Source: Caldora sp. SIO3E6 (GTDB lineage: Bacteria > Cyanobacteriota > Cyanobacteriia > Cyanobacteriales > Coleofasciculaceae). From it: 35,753 bases of DNA. The stretch is taken from assembly GCA_010672185.1 (NCBI GenBank), contig JAAHHL010000001.1, positions 1 to 35,753 of the forward strand, read 5' to 3'. Below are positions 27,445 through 35,753 of this stretch, one piece after another. The notes below the pieces were generated by a model. That model was not told where the DNA came from. It worked only from the letters and a program-made list of their open reading frames with translations, and made no database searches. A program made the position numbers and the translations under genes. The stretch's first letter is position 1. Every line of letters begins with the position of its first letter.

Positions 27445-27830
27445 CTACTATCGCTAGGAGCCAATGTATGTGAATTTGTAGTAGTTATTTCCACTACCCT
27501 GGTTAAAGGGCTTTGGTGGGTAGTTAAATGAACCCAAGATACTTTTCCATTTAACCACTCCTAAATTACCACTACTGTAAATCTGCCCACGATTAAACTG
27601 TTGTGCATCCAGATTGCCTCATTCTGGATATTTTTCTACTCAGGACATATGCAATCAGAAGTGATTACACTGGCTTATATCAACCATTAGACTTAATCAA
27701 CCATCAATTTTAGTTACACCAACAGACTGATGCTGAAGGCAGTGATATTCCTCACTGAGGGGTTGTGACCCCTAGGTATATGGTTTCAATTAATGATTTA
27801 CTCTCTATTTGAGACCGTAAGCGAGTAAGT

Positions 27831-27876
27831 CTTGAGAATGGAACTGCATCTACCTTGAGAATGAAACTGCATCTAC
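27831..27876. repeat. 23-bp tandem duplication spanning the start codon of the following ORF
   Basis: cttgagaatgGaactgcatctac (27831-27853) / cttgagaatgAaactgcatctac (27854-27876). Confidence 0.95.
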
Positions 27877-28178
27877 CGACATTTTTTAAAGCTTGTAACC
27901 CTGCAAAGACTTTGGTTGTGGGGAATCCTGAGGATCGTAAGTACTATATTGATTTTTCTGCTGTGCGGGGCGGTAAGATCATTGAAGCGATAGAACGAAC
28001 TATCACCCGTTTATCACCGGATGAACCCACCTGCCAGCTATTTACAGGACATATCGGCTGTGGAAAGTCTACAGAATTGTTGCGCTTGAAAGCTCTGTTG
28101 GAAGAGCAACAATTTCATGTGGTTTATTTTGAATCAAGTCGTGAGACCACTGCCAATAATTGCCACCCAATCCGGTAG
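27861..28178 (+). pseudogene. N-terminal fragment of a P-loop ATPase
   Basis: MKLHLPTFFKACNPAKTLVVGNPEDRKYYIDFSAVRGGKIIEAIERTI...[34 protein letters not shown]; coding sense stops near 28144. Confidence 0.8.
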
Positions 28179-28703
28179 CCATTCTAAGTTCGAGCCATCT
28201 TCACTAGTAAAAACCGTTTTACCGTCAATGGTAATTCCTGGAGGAACAAAGGGTACTGAACCAGTAGACAGAATAATATCTTTGGCCGAGATAATCTTTT
28301 CGCCACTGTCTGTAGTGATTGCTACTTTTTGTGGGCCAGCGATTTTACCCCAACCCTGGATAATATCAACACCTAAGCGTTTAAGGCTATTAGTCAAGTC
28401 TCCACGAATTTTAGCAACCAGATTGCCAGCGTGCTCTGAGATCACTTGCCGATCAAATGTCACCCCTTCCACTTGGATACCCAAGGATTTGAGGTGGTGA
28501 GCGTCGTGTAACTCTCTTACCCTACCGGATGCAGCTAATAAGGCTTTTGAAGGGATACAGCCTCGATTGACGCAGGTCCCCCCCATCTCAGCGGCTTCAA
28601 TAATCGCAGTTTTCAATCCGCAGCTAACCGCATGTAAAGCAGCACCATGTCCGCCCACACCAGCACCGATAATTACTAAATCGTAATCAAATGCTTCGCT
28701 CAC
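28134..28703 (-). pseudogene. lpdA: C-terminally truncated dihydrolipoamide dehydrogenase
   Basis: GTG start 28703; [21 protein letters not shown]...[26 protein letters not shown]...WVAIIGSG then LTT*; second half of the enzyme absent. Confidence 0.88.
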
Positions 28704-28713
28704 ATCTATCTCC

Positions 28714-29550
28714 CTACTCAATCTGTATTGCCTCCTTATTTTCAACTCGACTAATCAATGAGTGCAAGTTTTTATTACGCTGGCGTTGAGCTTCGTACAA
28801 AATTAAAGCAGCAGCGATCGCCACATTCAAAGATTCAACTCCCGGCATCAGGGGAATTTTGACTTGTTGATCTGCTAGAGCTGCCAAATCCGCTCTCAAA
28901 CCCGCTGCTTCGTTACCCAACATAATCAACGTGGGAGTTTGCAAGTTGAGTTCCCAATAGCTCATAGTAGCATTAGGTATCGTTGCTACTAACTGTATTC
29001 CTTGAGCCTTATATTGGCAGACCACATCTTTCAAATCGCTACTCACTGTCATGGGTAAGCGGAACCACTGACCAGCTGATGCTCTTAAAACTTTTGGGTT
29101 GTCTAAATCTACACTATCTTTGCTCAACCACAAACCCTCAGCACCAGCCGCCGCCGCAGTCCGGATTATTGTACCCAGATTACCCGGGTCTTGTATGGTC
29201 TCCAGAGCCAAACCGAGAGATGGGGCTCCAGAACATTTGGGAGAATTGATGGTTCGCTGCGCCGTTGCTACCACACCATCGGGTTGGACTGTAGTCGCGA
29301 TCGCTTTTATTACCGACTGACTAACTAATTCTGCCCTTTGACACTGACTAGTGGCATACTGCCAAAGTTGTGGGTGAAGTTCCTGCCATTCTGGTGTACA
29401 GCAAACGGTGACTAGGGGGTAATCCATAGCACAAGCTTCTTCCAGAAGGTGCGTACCCTCGAGCAAGAATAAATGCTGCTCCTGCCTACCCTTGGCTGTT
29501 TGCAACTTCCTAATTTTTTTGATCAGAGGGTTTTGAGTACTTGTGAGCAT
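28714..29550 (-). CDS. TrmH/SpoU-family RNA methyltransferase
   Basis: Start ATG 29548-29550 ([39 protein letters not shown]); [60 protein letters not shown]. Confidence 0.93.
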   Translation of the reverse strand: MLTSTQNPLIKKIRKLQTAKGRQEQHLFLLEGTHLLEEACAMDYPLVTVCCTPEWQELHPQLWQYATSQCQRAELVSQSVIKAIATTVQPDGVVATAQRTINSPKCSGAPSLGLALETIQDPGNLGTIIRTAAAAGAEGLWLSKDSVDLDNPKVLRASAGQWFRLPMTVSSDLKDVVCQYKAQGIQLVATIPNATMSYWELNLQTPTLIMLGNEAAGLRADLAALADQQVKIPLMPGVESLNVAIAAALILYEAQRQRNKNLHSLISRVENKEAIQIE

Positions 29551-29602
29551 GACAATTTCAGCTTTTAGATATCGACGGCGAATCCAAAATCCAAAATTGG
29601 TA

Positions 29603-29686
29603 TGCGGAACCCGGGACTTGAACCCGGAAGTCCTTGCGAACACTAGAACCTGAATCTAGCGCGTCTACCAATTCCGCCAGTTCCGC
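29603..29686 (-). tRNA. tRNA-Leu (anticodon CAG)
   Basis: Reverse complement GCGGAACTGGCGGAATTGGTAGACGCGCTAGATTCAGGTTCTAGTGTTCGCAAGGACTTCCGGGTTCAAGTCCCGGGTTCCGCA; 7-bp acceptor, anticodon loop TTCAGGT, T-arm GGGTTCAAGTCCC, long variable arm. Confidence 0.96.
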
Positions 29687-29870
29687 TTATGGTGTGTTAA
29701 TTTCCTTTGCAGTTTATTATCATGCAACAACCTAAGACATTAGTCAACTAATCTGATCCAGATATATAAGCTGAAACCAGTTACAGTAGTCAGCCTTAAG
29801 ACCAATCATCGTGATTACAAATCTAGACATTTGCGATCTTTCAGGTAGAATCAGTAGCAAATTTTAAAAA

Positions 29871-31295
29871 ATGCAAAGTATTCCACTGATTCTGGAGGTT
29901 AGACCCATTAATCACTCTCCAAGCCTGAAAGATAACGACTCTCTGCCCAAGCAAGACCAATCCGTTTTAAGTATTTGGGGCAGAGCTTCCCTGAAAGGAC
30001 AAGTAAGAATTAGCGGAGCCAAAAACTCTGCATTAGCAATTATGGCAGGAGCTTTACTTTGTCCTCAAGATTGCCGACTGCACAATGTCCCCTCCCTGGT
30101 AGACATCAAGAAGATGAGCCAAATTCTCTCTGCTCTGGGTGTCAAACTGACAAAAAATGGCGATATCTTAGATATCAATGCTAGCAATCTTGGGCATTCC
30201 ACTGCACCCTACGATTTGGTCAGCCAACTAAGAGCTAGCTTTTTTGCCATTGGTCCATTGCTAGCGAGGTTGGGAGCTGTACGAATACCCTTACCGGGAG
30301 GTTGTGCCATTGGTGCTAGACCTGTAGATCTCCATGTTCGTGGTCTACAATCTATGGGAGCTCAAGTACACATTGAACATGGCATGGTTAATGCCTATAT
30401 CAGTGGCAGTGGCAACAAAAGGTTAAAGGGGGCAAAAATTTACCTCGATTACCCGAGTGTGGGAGCAACGGAAACCCTGATGATGGCAGCAACGCTAGCA
30501 GAAGGAGAGACAACTATTGAAAATGCTGCCCAAGAGCCAGAAGTAGCAGATTTGGCCAATTTTTGCATAGCAATGGGAGCCAAAATTAGTGGTGCTGGCA
30601 CCAAGACTATCATCATTTCTGGGGTTCCTCGTTTACATTCTGTGGAATACTCGGTTATTCCCGATCGCATTGAAGCAGGGACATTCTTGGTTGCCGGTGC
30701 CATTACCCACTCAGAAATTAGCCTTTTCCCTGTAATACCCGATCATCTGAGTGCTGTTATTGCCAAGCTGCGAGAAGTTGGTTCTAAGGTGATTATGGAG
30801 GGAACCAATCGCCTGCGGATTGTTCCTGACAGAATACAAGCAACAGATATTGAAACTTTGCCTTTTCCTGGTTTTCCCACTGATATGCAGGCACCATTGA
30901 TGGCATTGTTAACTTTAAGTAATGGAGATAGTATCATTTCCGAAACAGTATTTGAAAATCGGTTGGGTCATGTTCCAGAACTCAATCGCATGGGTGCAGA
31001 TATTCGTATCAAAGGTAATCATGCAATTATTCGAGGAGTACCAATGCTATCTGGTGCTCCGGTTATGGCAACCGACTTACGAGCATCTGCAGCACTGATA
31101 CTGGCAGGGTTAGCGGCAGAAGGGAAAACCACGATTAAGGGATTGCATCATTTAGACCGGGGTTACGAAAATGTGGAGGAGAAATTGCGGAACTTGGGAG
31201 CCAAGATCAAGCGGGAAAAGGAAGAGAGTGAACCAGAACCAGAGCCAGAAGAAACTTCGATAGATCAAAGCAAAATCACTGTAACCCCGCAGTAA
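29871..31295 (+). CDS. murA: UDP-N-acetylglucosamine 1-carboxyvinyltransferase
   Basis: 474 aa; [54 protein letters not shown], catalytic Cys present; acidic C-terminal tail. Confidence 0.95.
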   Translation: MQSIPLILEVRPINHSPSLKDNDSLPKQDQSVLSIWGRASLKGQVRISGAKNSALAIMAGALLCPQDCRLHNVPSLVDIKKMSQILSALGVKLTKNGDILDINASNLGHSTAPYDLVSQLRASFFAIGPLLARLGAVRIPLPGGCAIGARPVDLHVRGLQSMGAQVHIEHGMVNAYISGSGNKRLKGAKIYLDYPSVGATETLMMAATLAEGETTIENAAQEPEVADLANFCIAMGAKISGAGTKTIIISGVPRLHSVEYSVIPDRIEAGTFLVAGAITHSEISLFPVIPDHLSAVIAKLREVGSKVIMEGTNRLRIVPDRIQATDIETLPFPGFPTDMQAPLMALLTLSNGDSIISETVFENRLGHVPELNRMGADIRIKGNHAIIRGVPMLSGAPVMATDLRASAALILAGLAAEGKTTIKGLHHLDRGYENVEEKLRNLGAKIKREKEESEPEPEPEETSIDQSKITVTPQ

Positions 31296-31362
31296 TTGTT
31301 TAGGAGCTAACTCCAAGAACAAATAGGCTTTTCCACATCTAAATTTTCCTAAGTATTTCCAA

Positions 31363-31501
31363 CTAGTGCTTTGAAGGCTCCGAGACACCAACCCACCCCT
31401 AAACCCTCCGTTGGAGGGAAAAGGCTCCAAGGAAAGAAAGCTTGGAAGGGAAGCTTTTCACCTTGTTTAACTGACGGGTTATCTTTGCCGCGCTGCACTA
31501 G
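31363..31501. mobile_element. CTAG-flanked short interspersed element, copy B (reverse orientation)
   Basis: Reverse complement CTAG|TGCAGCGCGGCAAAGATAACCCGTCAGTTAAACAAGGTGAAAAGCTT...CTTTCTTTCCTTGGAGCC...GCCTTCAAAGCA|CTAG; both ends match copy A. Confidence 0.75.
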
Positions 31502-31795
31502 GCATGATGAGCTATCACTCAAAACACAGGATTTACATCCTTGTTACCCTGTTCGTTTTCCGTTCCCTAAGTTCATTAGCTGCTCCCGTTAGGTGATTTA
31601 AATGTGGTTTAGCTTAGCATCAATACCGTAAACAACCTTGTACAGATTTAGCGCAGTCGGGACAAATGACCACTTCAGCCGAGAGATGAGTTAATTTTTA
31701 GATTTGTGTGGCTAGATAAGCTATTTCTCCATACAGGGTCTTATTGCTTGGGGAAATATATGCTATAAAACGAATTTGTGTGAGGAGCTCAATAG

Positions 31796-32665
31796 ATGAA
31801 TGTCTGTAAAGATGCATTGGAGATTCTGAAAGAAACTAGTCGGACTTTTTACATCCCTATCAATCGTCTACCTCCAAGACTCAAGGAAGCAGTAGCATCA
31901 GCCTATCTTTGTATGCGTGCCATTGATGAAATTGAAGACCATCCGGGACTCGATAACTTCACAAAGGCACGATTGTTACGCACGATTAGCACAAATTTAC
32001 AGGCTGCGGTTGATAGCTTCACCCTTGATCAACTGTTCGTCGGATTTAGTCGGCAGGACAGTCAGCTAGCGGAAGTAACGGTTCGGGTAGGAGAATGGGC
32101 AAGATTAGCACCTGAGACCATTGCGCCTCGGATCTGGGATGCTACAGCGGCAATGGCAGATAGAATGGCTTATTGGGCTGAGCACAACTGGGAAATTTAT
32201 ACCGAAGCAGATTTAGATCGTTATACGTTTGGAGTAGCAGGTGCAGTAGGCTTGTTACTTTCTGACTTGTGGGCTTGGTATGATGATACCCAAACCAACC
32301 GTCTCCATGCTATTGGCTTTGGTAGAGGCTTACAGGCTGTGAACATTTTACGGAACTATAAGGAAGACAGAGTCAGGGGAGTTGATTTCTTCCCCAATGG
32401 CTGGACTGAAAATGATATGCAAACTTATGCTCGTCGGAATCTAGCTCTGGCTGATGCCTATACCAAGGCTCTACCCAATGGACCTGCTTTAGGCTTTTGC
32501 CAAATTCCGCTTACTTTGGCTCACGCCACTCTTGATGTTTTAGAATATGCACTAAGAGCTAGAATTAGGAAATATAAATTTTCTTTGTGTCCTACCCTTC
32601 GGGAACTCCTTCGGAGAATGTGCCTTTGTGGTGAGTTCTCTTCATGTCCTAACCTATTCGCGTAG
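31796..32665 (+). CDS. Squalene/phytoene synthase family protein
   Basis: 289 aa; SRTFYIPINRLPPRLKEAVASAYLCMRAIDEIEDHPG; GFGRGLQAVNILRNYKEDRVRGVDFFPN. C-terminus atypical. Confidence 0.87.
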   Translation: MNVCKDALEILKETSRTFYIPINRLPPRLKEAVASAYLCMRAIDEIEDHPGLDNFTKARLLRTISTNLQAAVDSFTLDQLFVGFSRQDSQLAEVTVRVGEWARLAPETIAPRIWDATAAMADRMAYWAEHNWEIYTEADLDRYTFGVAGAVGLLLSDLWAWYDDTQTNRLHAIGFGRGLQAVNILRNYKEDRVRGVDFFPNGWTENDMQTYARRNLALADAYTKALPNGPALGFCQIPLTLAHATLDVLEYALRARIRKYKFSLCPTLRELLRRMCLCGEFSSCPNLFA

Positions 32666-32683
32666 TGCTATACCACAAGTGTT

Positions 32684-32781
32684 GGGAGCATCCCATTTTG
32701 GCAAGTTGGCTCCTTTAAGATGGCTGAAACCCTTGCCATGTCGTTCTTTTGGAAATGCTTTTTCCAAAATGGGATGCTCCC
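32684..32781. repeat. MITE-like inverted repeat, 18-bp arms GGGAGCATCCCATTTTGG/CCAAAATGGGATGCTCCC
   Basis: Arms 32684-32701 and 32764-32781. Confidence 0.92.
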
Positions 32782-32874
32782 CAAGTGTTTATGTCGAAAC
32801 TTGATCAAAAAGGCTGTAGTGCGATCGCTTGTTGATAAATTTGGCGTAGGGTTAGTCAACCTGGGGATAGTGTT

Positions 32875-32933
32875 GGGCGGGTTTTGAATGGAATATTCGG
32901 GTCAAATGGTCTAGATTGTCCCTAAACCCGCCC
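32875..32933. repeat. Inverted repeat, 10-bp arms GGGCGGGTTT/AAACCCGCCC
   Basis: Arms 32875-32884 and 32924-32933. Confidence 0.85.
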
Positions 32934-33153
32934 CTACGATATGTATAATCGCACTACACATCAGCGATAGTTAGCCCCCTAAATCCCCCAATTCTGGGGG
33001 ACTTTGAATTATTTTTCACGTACTCTGAGAACCGGATTTGGTATTATTTGTGCAACTCTTCCCTCCTGCCTCCTACCTTCTACTTTTCCTAAAGGTTCTA
33101 AAACAAACTCTTGACAACCAGCCATACTTCGATGTTCACACCAGTGAGTTAGC

Positions 33154-33549
33154 TTATGCTAATCTCTCTCCATTAGTAACTGGCATATTGGGCTCAATTA
33201 GGACTGTCCCGTTATCTTGGCATACGATCGCCAATACCAGTACTTCCGATTTTACACCTGCAACTCTTCTAGGCGGAAAATTGACTACTGCACAAATCTG
33301 TTTACCAATCAAATCGTCAGCAGAATAATTTCCAGTTAACTGAGCAGAGCTTTTCTTATGACCTAAAACAACACCAAAGTCTATATCCATTTCATATGCA
33401 GGAACCCTTGCTTTCTGATTTAATTTTGCGGACAACACAGTCCCGACACGTATATCAACTTTTAGGAAGTCTTCAAAGTCAATTTGAGCATTGGTTAGAT
33501 TATTCTCAGCCAAGTTTATCCCCTCTTGCCAGTATTGAATAATATTCAT
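33154..33549 (-). CDS. CsaA-like tRNA-binding (OB-fold) protein
   Basis: ATG 33547-33549; IDFEDFLKVDIRVGTVLSA...NFPPRRVAGVKSEVLVLAI. Confidence 0.85.
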   Translation of the reverse strand: MNIIQYWQEGINLAENNLTNAQIDFEDFLKVDIRVGTVLSAKLNQKARVPAYEMDIDFGVVLGHKKSSAQLTGNYSADDLIGKQICAVVNFPPRRVAGVKSEVLVLAIVCQDNGTVLIEPNMPVTNGERLA

Positions 33550-34011
33550 GGAGTTTGGTAGACATGCAATTGTCATCGGGAGCAGGTCAAATTTGCAAAA
33601 CAAATGTACTAAAACAGCAAGGTAATCAACAATCAAGCCCCTGGGACAGTAGTGTAGTTCAGGCGTTATTACAAAATTGACCTGCTCCCATTTTAAGGAT
33701 AAAGCAATGAAAACACATGAATTGGGAAGCCAAGGACAATCTCACGGTTCCGTAAATAACGCGATCGCTTAGGCAACTCACGACGGTGCTTCAATCAAAA
33801 TGATCCTTCCGGTTGGTGACAATTTAAAGGATCGCGCATAATAGGGAATCGGGAATTGGTAGGTTACCGAATTGTATTAGTGGGATAGTTTCTGTGCTAA
33901 AGTGAGCTGTGGTATTTCTTCAATAATCTCTTCTGGACTTCCTGCCTGCCTTAAAATGAGGCAAACTCTGATTATTAATGAACTATTTAACTCCTGCTCC
34001 CTACAGCATTT

Positions 34012-34052
34012 CCCCTTCCCTATTCCCCATTCCCCATTCCCCATTCCCCATT
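34012..34052. repeat. Heptanucleotide repeat (cattccc)n upstream of the mannosidase gene
   Basis: ccttccctattccccattccccattccccattccccatttcc. Confidence 0.9.
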
Positions 34053-34084
34053 TCCGAAAACCAGAAACTTTGTACCTCATTCCA

Positions 34085-35753
34085 ATGAGAAACGCTATAT
34101 CTCTTGATGACTCAATTAAAAAATTACGTGCCTTAACTCAAATTAAGGTGCAAAACAACTGGCGATATTGTCTCCAGGACTTGCCGGTGGCTGTTGCTAC
34201 AGAGTTTGAACAATGGCAAAATTGGTCAATTTCAGAATTAAACGAAAAAGAATATATTGTTTGGTCAGCAGGGGAACAGGTAATTTGGCTAGGTCAACAA
34301 TTTGTGATTACCCAGGATTTACAGGGTTATCCTTTAGTAGGATTAAGTTTACGACTTCTGTTGACTTGGTGGGCTCAATCAGCTCAGATTTTTGTAAATG
34401 GTCAACTGGTACAGGAAGGAGATTTATTCGATTCTTCTGCTAGGATACTTCTTAGTCCCGCTGTAGTGACTGGGGAAAAAATTACAGTAGCTTTGCGGCT
34501 AGTGAGTCCTGGTCATGATATTGGTGGCTTGATGGGTTCTCACTGCTGGTATGAGTCGAATGATTCAATTGATCCAGGATTTGTAGCGGATGAATTAGCA
34601 GTTTTACAGAAGTATGTAGCAGCTTTTGCACCAGAAAAATTAGGTATCTTGGCTACAGCAGTTGCTGAGATTGATTGGGAGTTAGAGTCTCAGCAAGTAG
34701 CATTTACCAGTTCCCTTGCTACCTGCCGCCAATATCTCCAATCCCTGATCAGGGATCATGATTTACCCACACCAAAACAACGCTGTATTCATCTACTGGG
34801 ACATGCCCACTTGGATTTAGCTTGGTTATGGCCAGTGAGTGAAACTTGGGAAGTAGCAGTGCGTACTTTTGAGTCTGTATTAAACCTACAGCAAGATTTT
34901 CCTCATTTAATATTTTGCCATTCTACACCAGCTATTTATGCTTGGATAGAACAGCATCGTCCTGATTTATTTGCCAAGATCCAACAAAAAATTGCAGCTG
35001 GTAGTTGGGAAGTGGTAGGAGGAATGTGGGTAGAACCAGAATTGAACCTGATTGCTGGTGAGTCAATTGTGCGCCAAATCCTCTATGCTCAACGCTATAT
35101 CCAGGAAAAATTTGGTAAGTTGACCAAAGTAGCTTGGGTTCCTGATAGTTTTGGCTTCCCTTGGCAGTTACCCCAGATTTTGCAACAGGGAGGCATCGAA
35201 TACTTCGTAACTCAAAAGTTACATTGGAATGATACTAATAAGTTTCCCTACAATGCTTTCTGGTGGCAATCCCCTGATGGCAGCAAAATCTTCAGTCTGA
35301 TGTCTCCCCCCAACCTTGCTGGTGTGATGGATACTAATCCCATCACGATGACTTCCTATGCTGTTGATTGGGAAACCCAGACTAATCTACAAGACATATT
35401 CTGGCTTCCCGGTGTCGGAGATCATGGTGGTGGCCCGACTCGCGATATGTTAGAAGTCGCTCAGCGTTGGCAGCAATCCCCATTTTTCCCCCACTTGGAA
35501 TTTACTACTGCCGAGGGTTATTTGGAGAGTATTAGGGAGATGGGGAGATGGGGAGCTGAGGGAGCTGAGGGAGCTGAGGGAGCTGAGGGAGCTGAGGAAG
35601 CTGAGGGAGATAAGGAGATATTTCCCATTCCCAATTCCCAATTCCCAATTCCCAATTCCCAATTCCCAATTCCCAATTCCCAATTCCCAATTCCCAATTC
35701 CCAATTCCCAATTCCCAATTCCCAATTCCCAATTCCCAATTCCCAATTCCCAA
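34085..35753 (+). CDS. Alpha-mannosidase, GH38 family (runs off right edge)
   Basis: ATG 34085; [19 protein letters not shown]...[32 protein letters not shown]...[41 protein letters not shown]...[14 protein letters not shown]. Absent from ORF track because no stop lies in the window. Confidence 0.92.
   Translation, partial: MRNAISLDDSIKKLRALTQIKVQNNWRYCLQDLPVAVATEFEQWQNWSISELNEKEYIVWSAGEQVIWLGQQFVITQDLQGYPLVGLSLRLLLTWWAQSAQIFVNGQLVQEGDLFDSSARILLSPAVVTGEKITVALRLVSPGHDIGGLMGSHCWYESNDSIDPGFVADELAVLQKYVAAFAPEKLGILATAVAEIDWELESQQVAFTSSLATCRQYLQSLIRDHDLPTPKQRCIHLLGHAHLDLAWLWPVSETWEVAVRTFESVLNLQQDFPHLIFCHSTPAIYAWIEQHRPDLFAKIQQKIAAGSWEVVGGMWVEPELNLIAGESIVRQILYAQRYIQEKFGKLTKVAWVPDSFGFPWQLPQILQQGGIEYFVTQKLHWNDTNKFPYNAFWWQSPDGSKIFSLMSPPNLAGVMDTNPITMTSYAVDWETQTNLQDIFWLPGVGDHGGGPTRDMLEVAQRWQQSPFFPHLEFTTAEGYLESIREMGRWGAEGAEGAEGAEGAEEAEGDKEIFPIPNSQFPIPNSQFPIPNSQFPIPNSQFPIPNSQFPIPNSQFP
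35549..35612. repeat. 9-bp tandem repeat (gagctgagg)n encoding (Ala-Glu-Gly)n in the mannosidase frame
   Basis: ggagctgagggagctgagggagctgagggagctgagggagctgaggaagctgaggg. Confidence 0.92.
35622..35753. repeat. 7-bp tandem repeat (ttcccaa)n, ~18 copies to window edge
   Basis: Period-7 tract continuing to the last base; read in the mannosidase frame as repeating FPIPNSQ. Confidence 0.97.

Noticed and set aside
430-33770. Frequent GCGATCGC octamers
   Set aside because: Known HIP1 sequence, highly abundant in many cyanobacteria; only informative as a taxonomic marker.
35450-35753. Minus-strand ORFs encoding repeated [15 protein letters not shown]
   Set aside because: Antisense of the ttcccaa repeat inside the mannosidase gene; stop-free only because of the repeat composition.

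Overview
35.8 kb cyanobacterial window (many HIP1 GCGATCGC octamers, heptanucleotide tandem repeats, pilMNOQ, ftsQ-ftsZ). Left to right: a truncated NRPS adenylation-domain gene running off the left edge; a large Orn/Lys/Arg decarboxylase fused to a C-terminal glyoxalase/VOC domain; a toxin-antitoxin (TA) array (orphan Phd-type, ParE-type pair, BrnT/BrnA, HigB/HigA-type) whose members are separated one by one by related inverted repeats; a Rieske-domain protein; pilM-N-O-Q; a response regulator-histidine kinase; a Dps-like protein; a DUF815-type ATPase; a MerA-like flavoprotein plus VTT membrane protein; a HAMP histidine kinase; TxlA-like thioredoxin; NIL/4Fe-4S ferredoxin; ftsZ and ftsQ; a truncated P-loop ATPase butted against a truncated lpdA; a TrmH-type methyltransferase; tRNA-Leu(CAG); murA; a squalene/phytoene synthase family protein; a CsaA-like tRNA-binding protein; and a GH38 alpha-mannosidase running off the right edge whose reading frame passes through a 9-mer and then a 7-mer tandem repeat. 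Most unusual signals: (i) a CTAG-flanked interspersed element with three copies, one inserted in another repeat whose empty sites are also in the window; (ii) about ten unrelated heptamer tracts, several flush with stop or start codons, one interrupted by a separate 176-bp inverted-repeat element and one in frame in an enzyme; (iii) the interleaved TA/repeat array and a detached higA 5' fragment at the truncated NRPS; (iv) the ATPase/lpdA breakpoint; (v) the decarboxylase-VOC fusion with a possible internal start. All calls are from reading sequence and motifs; no database search was run.
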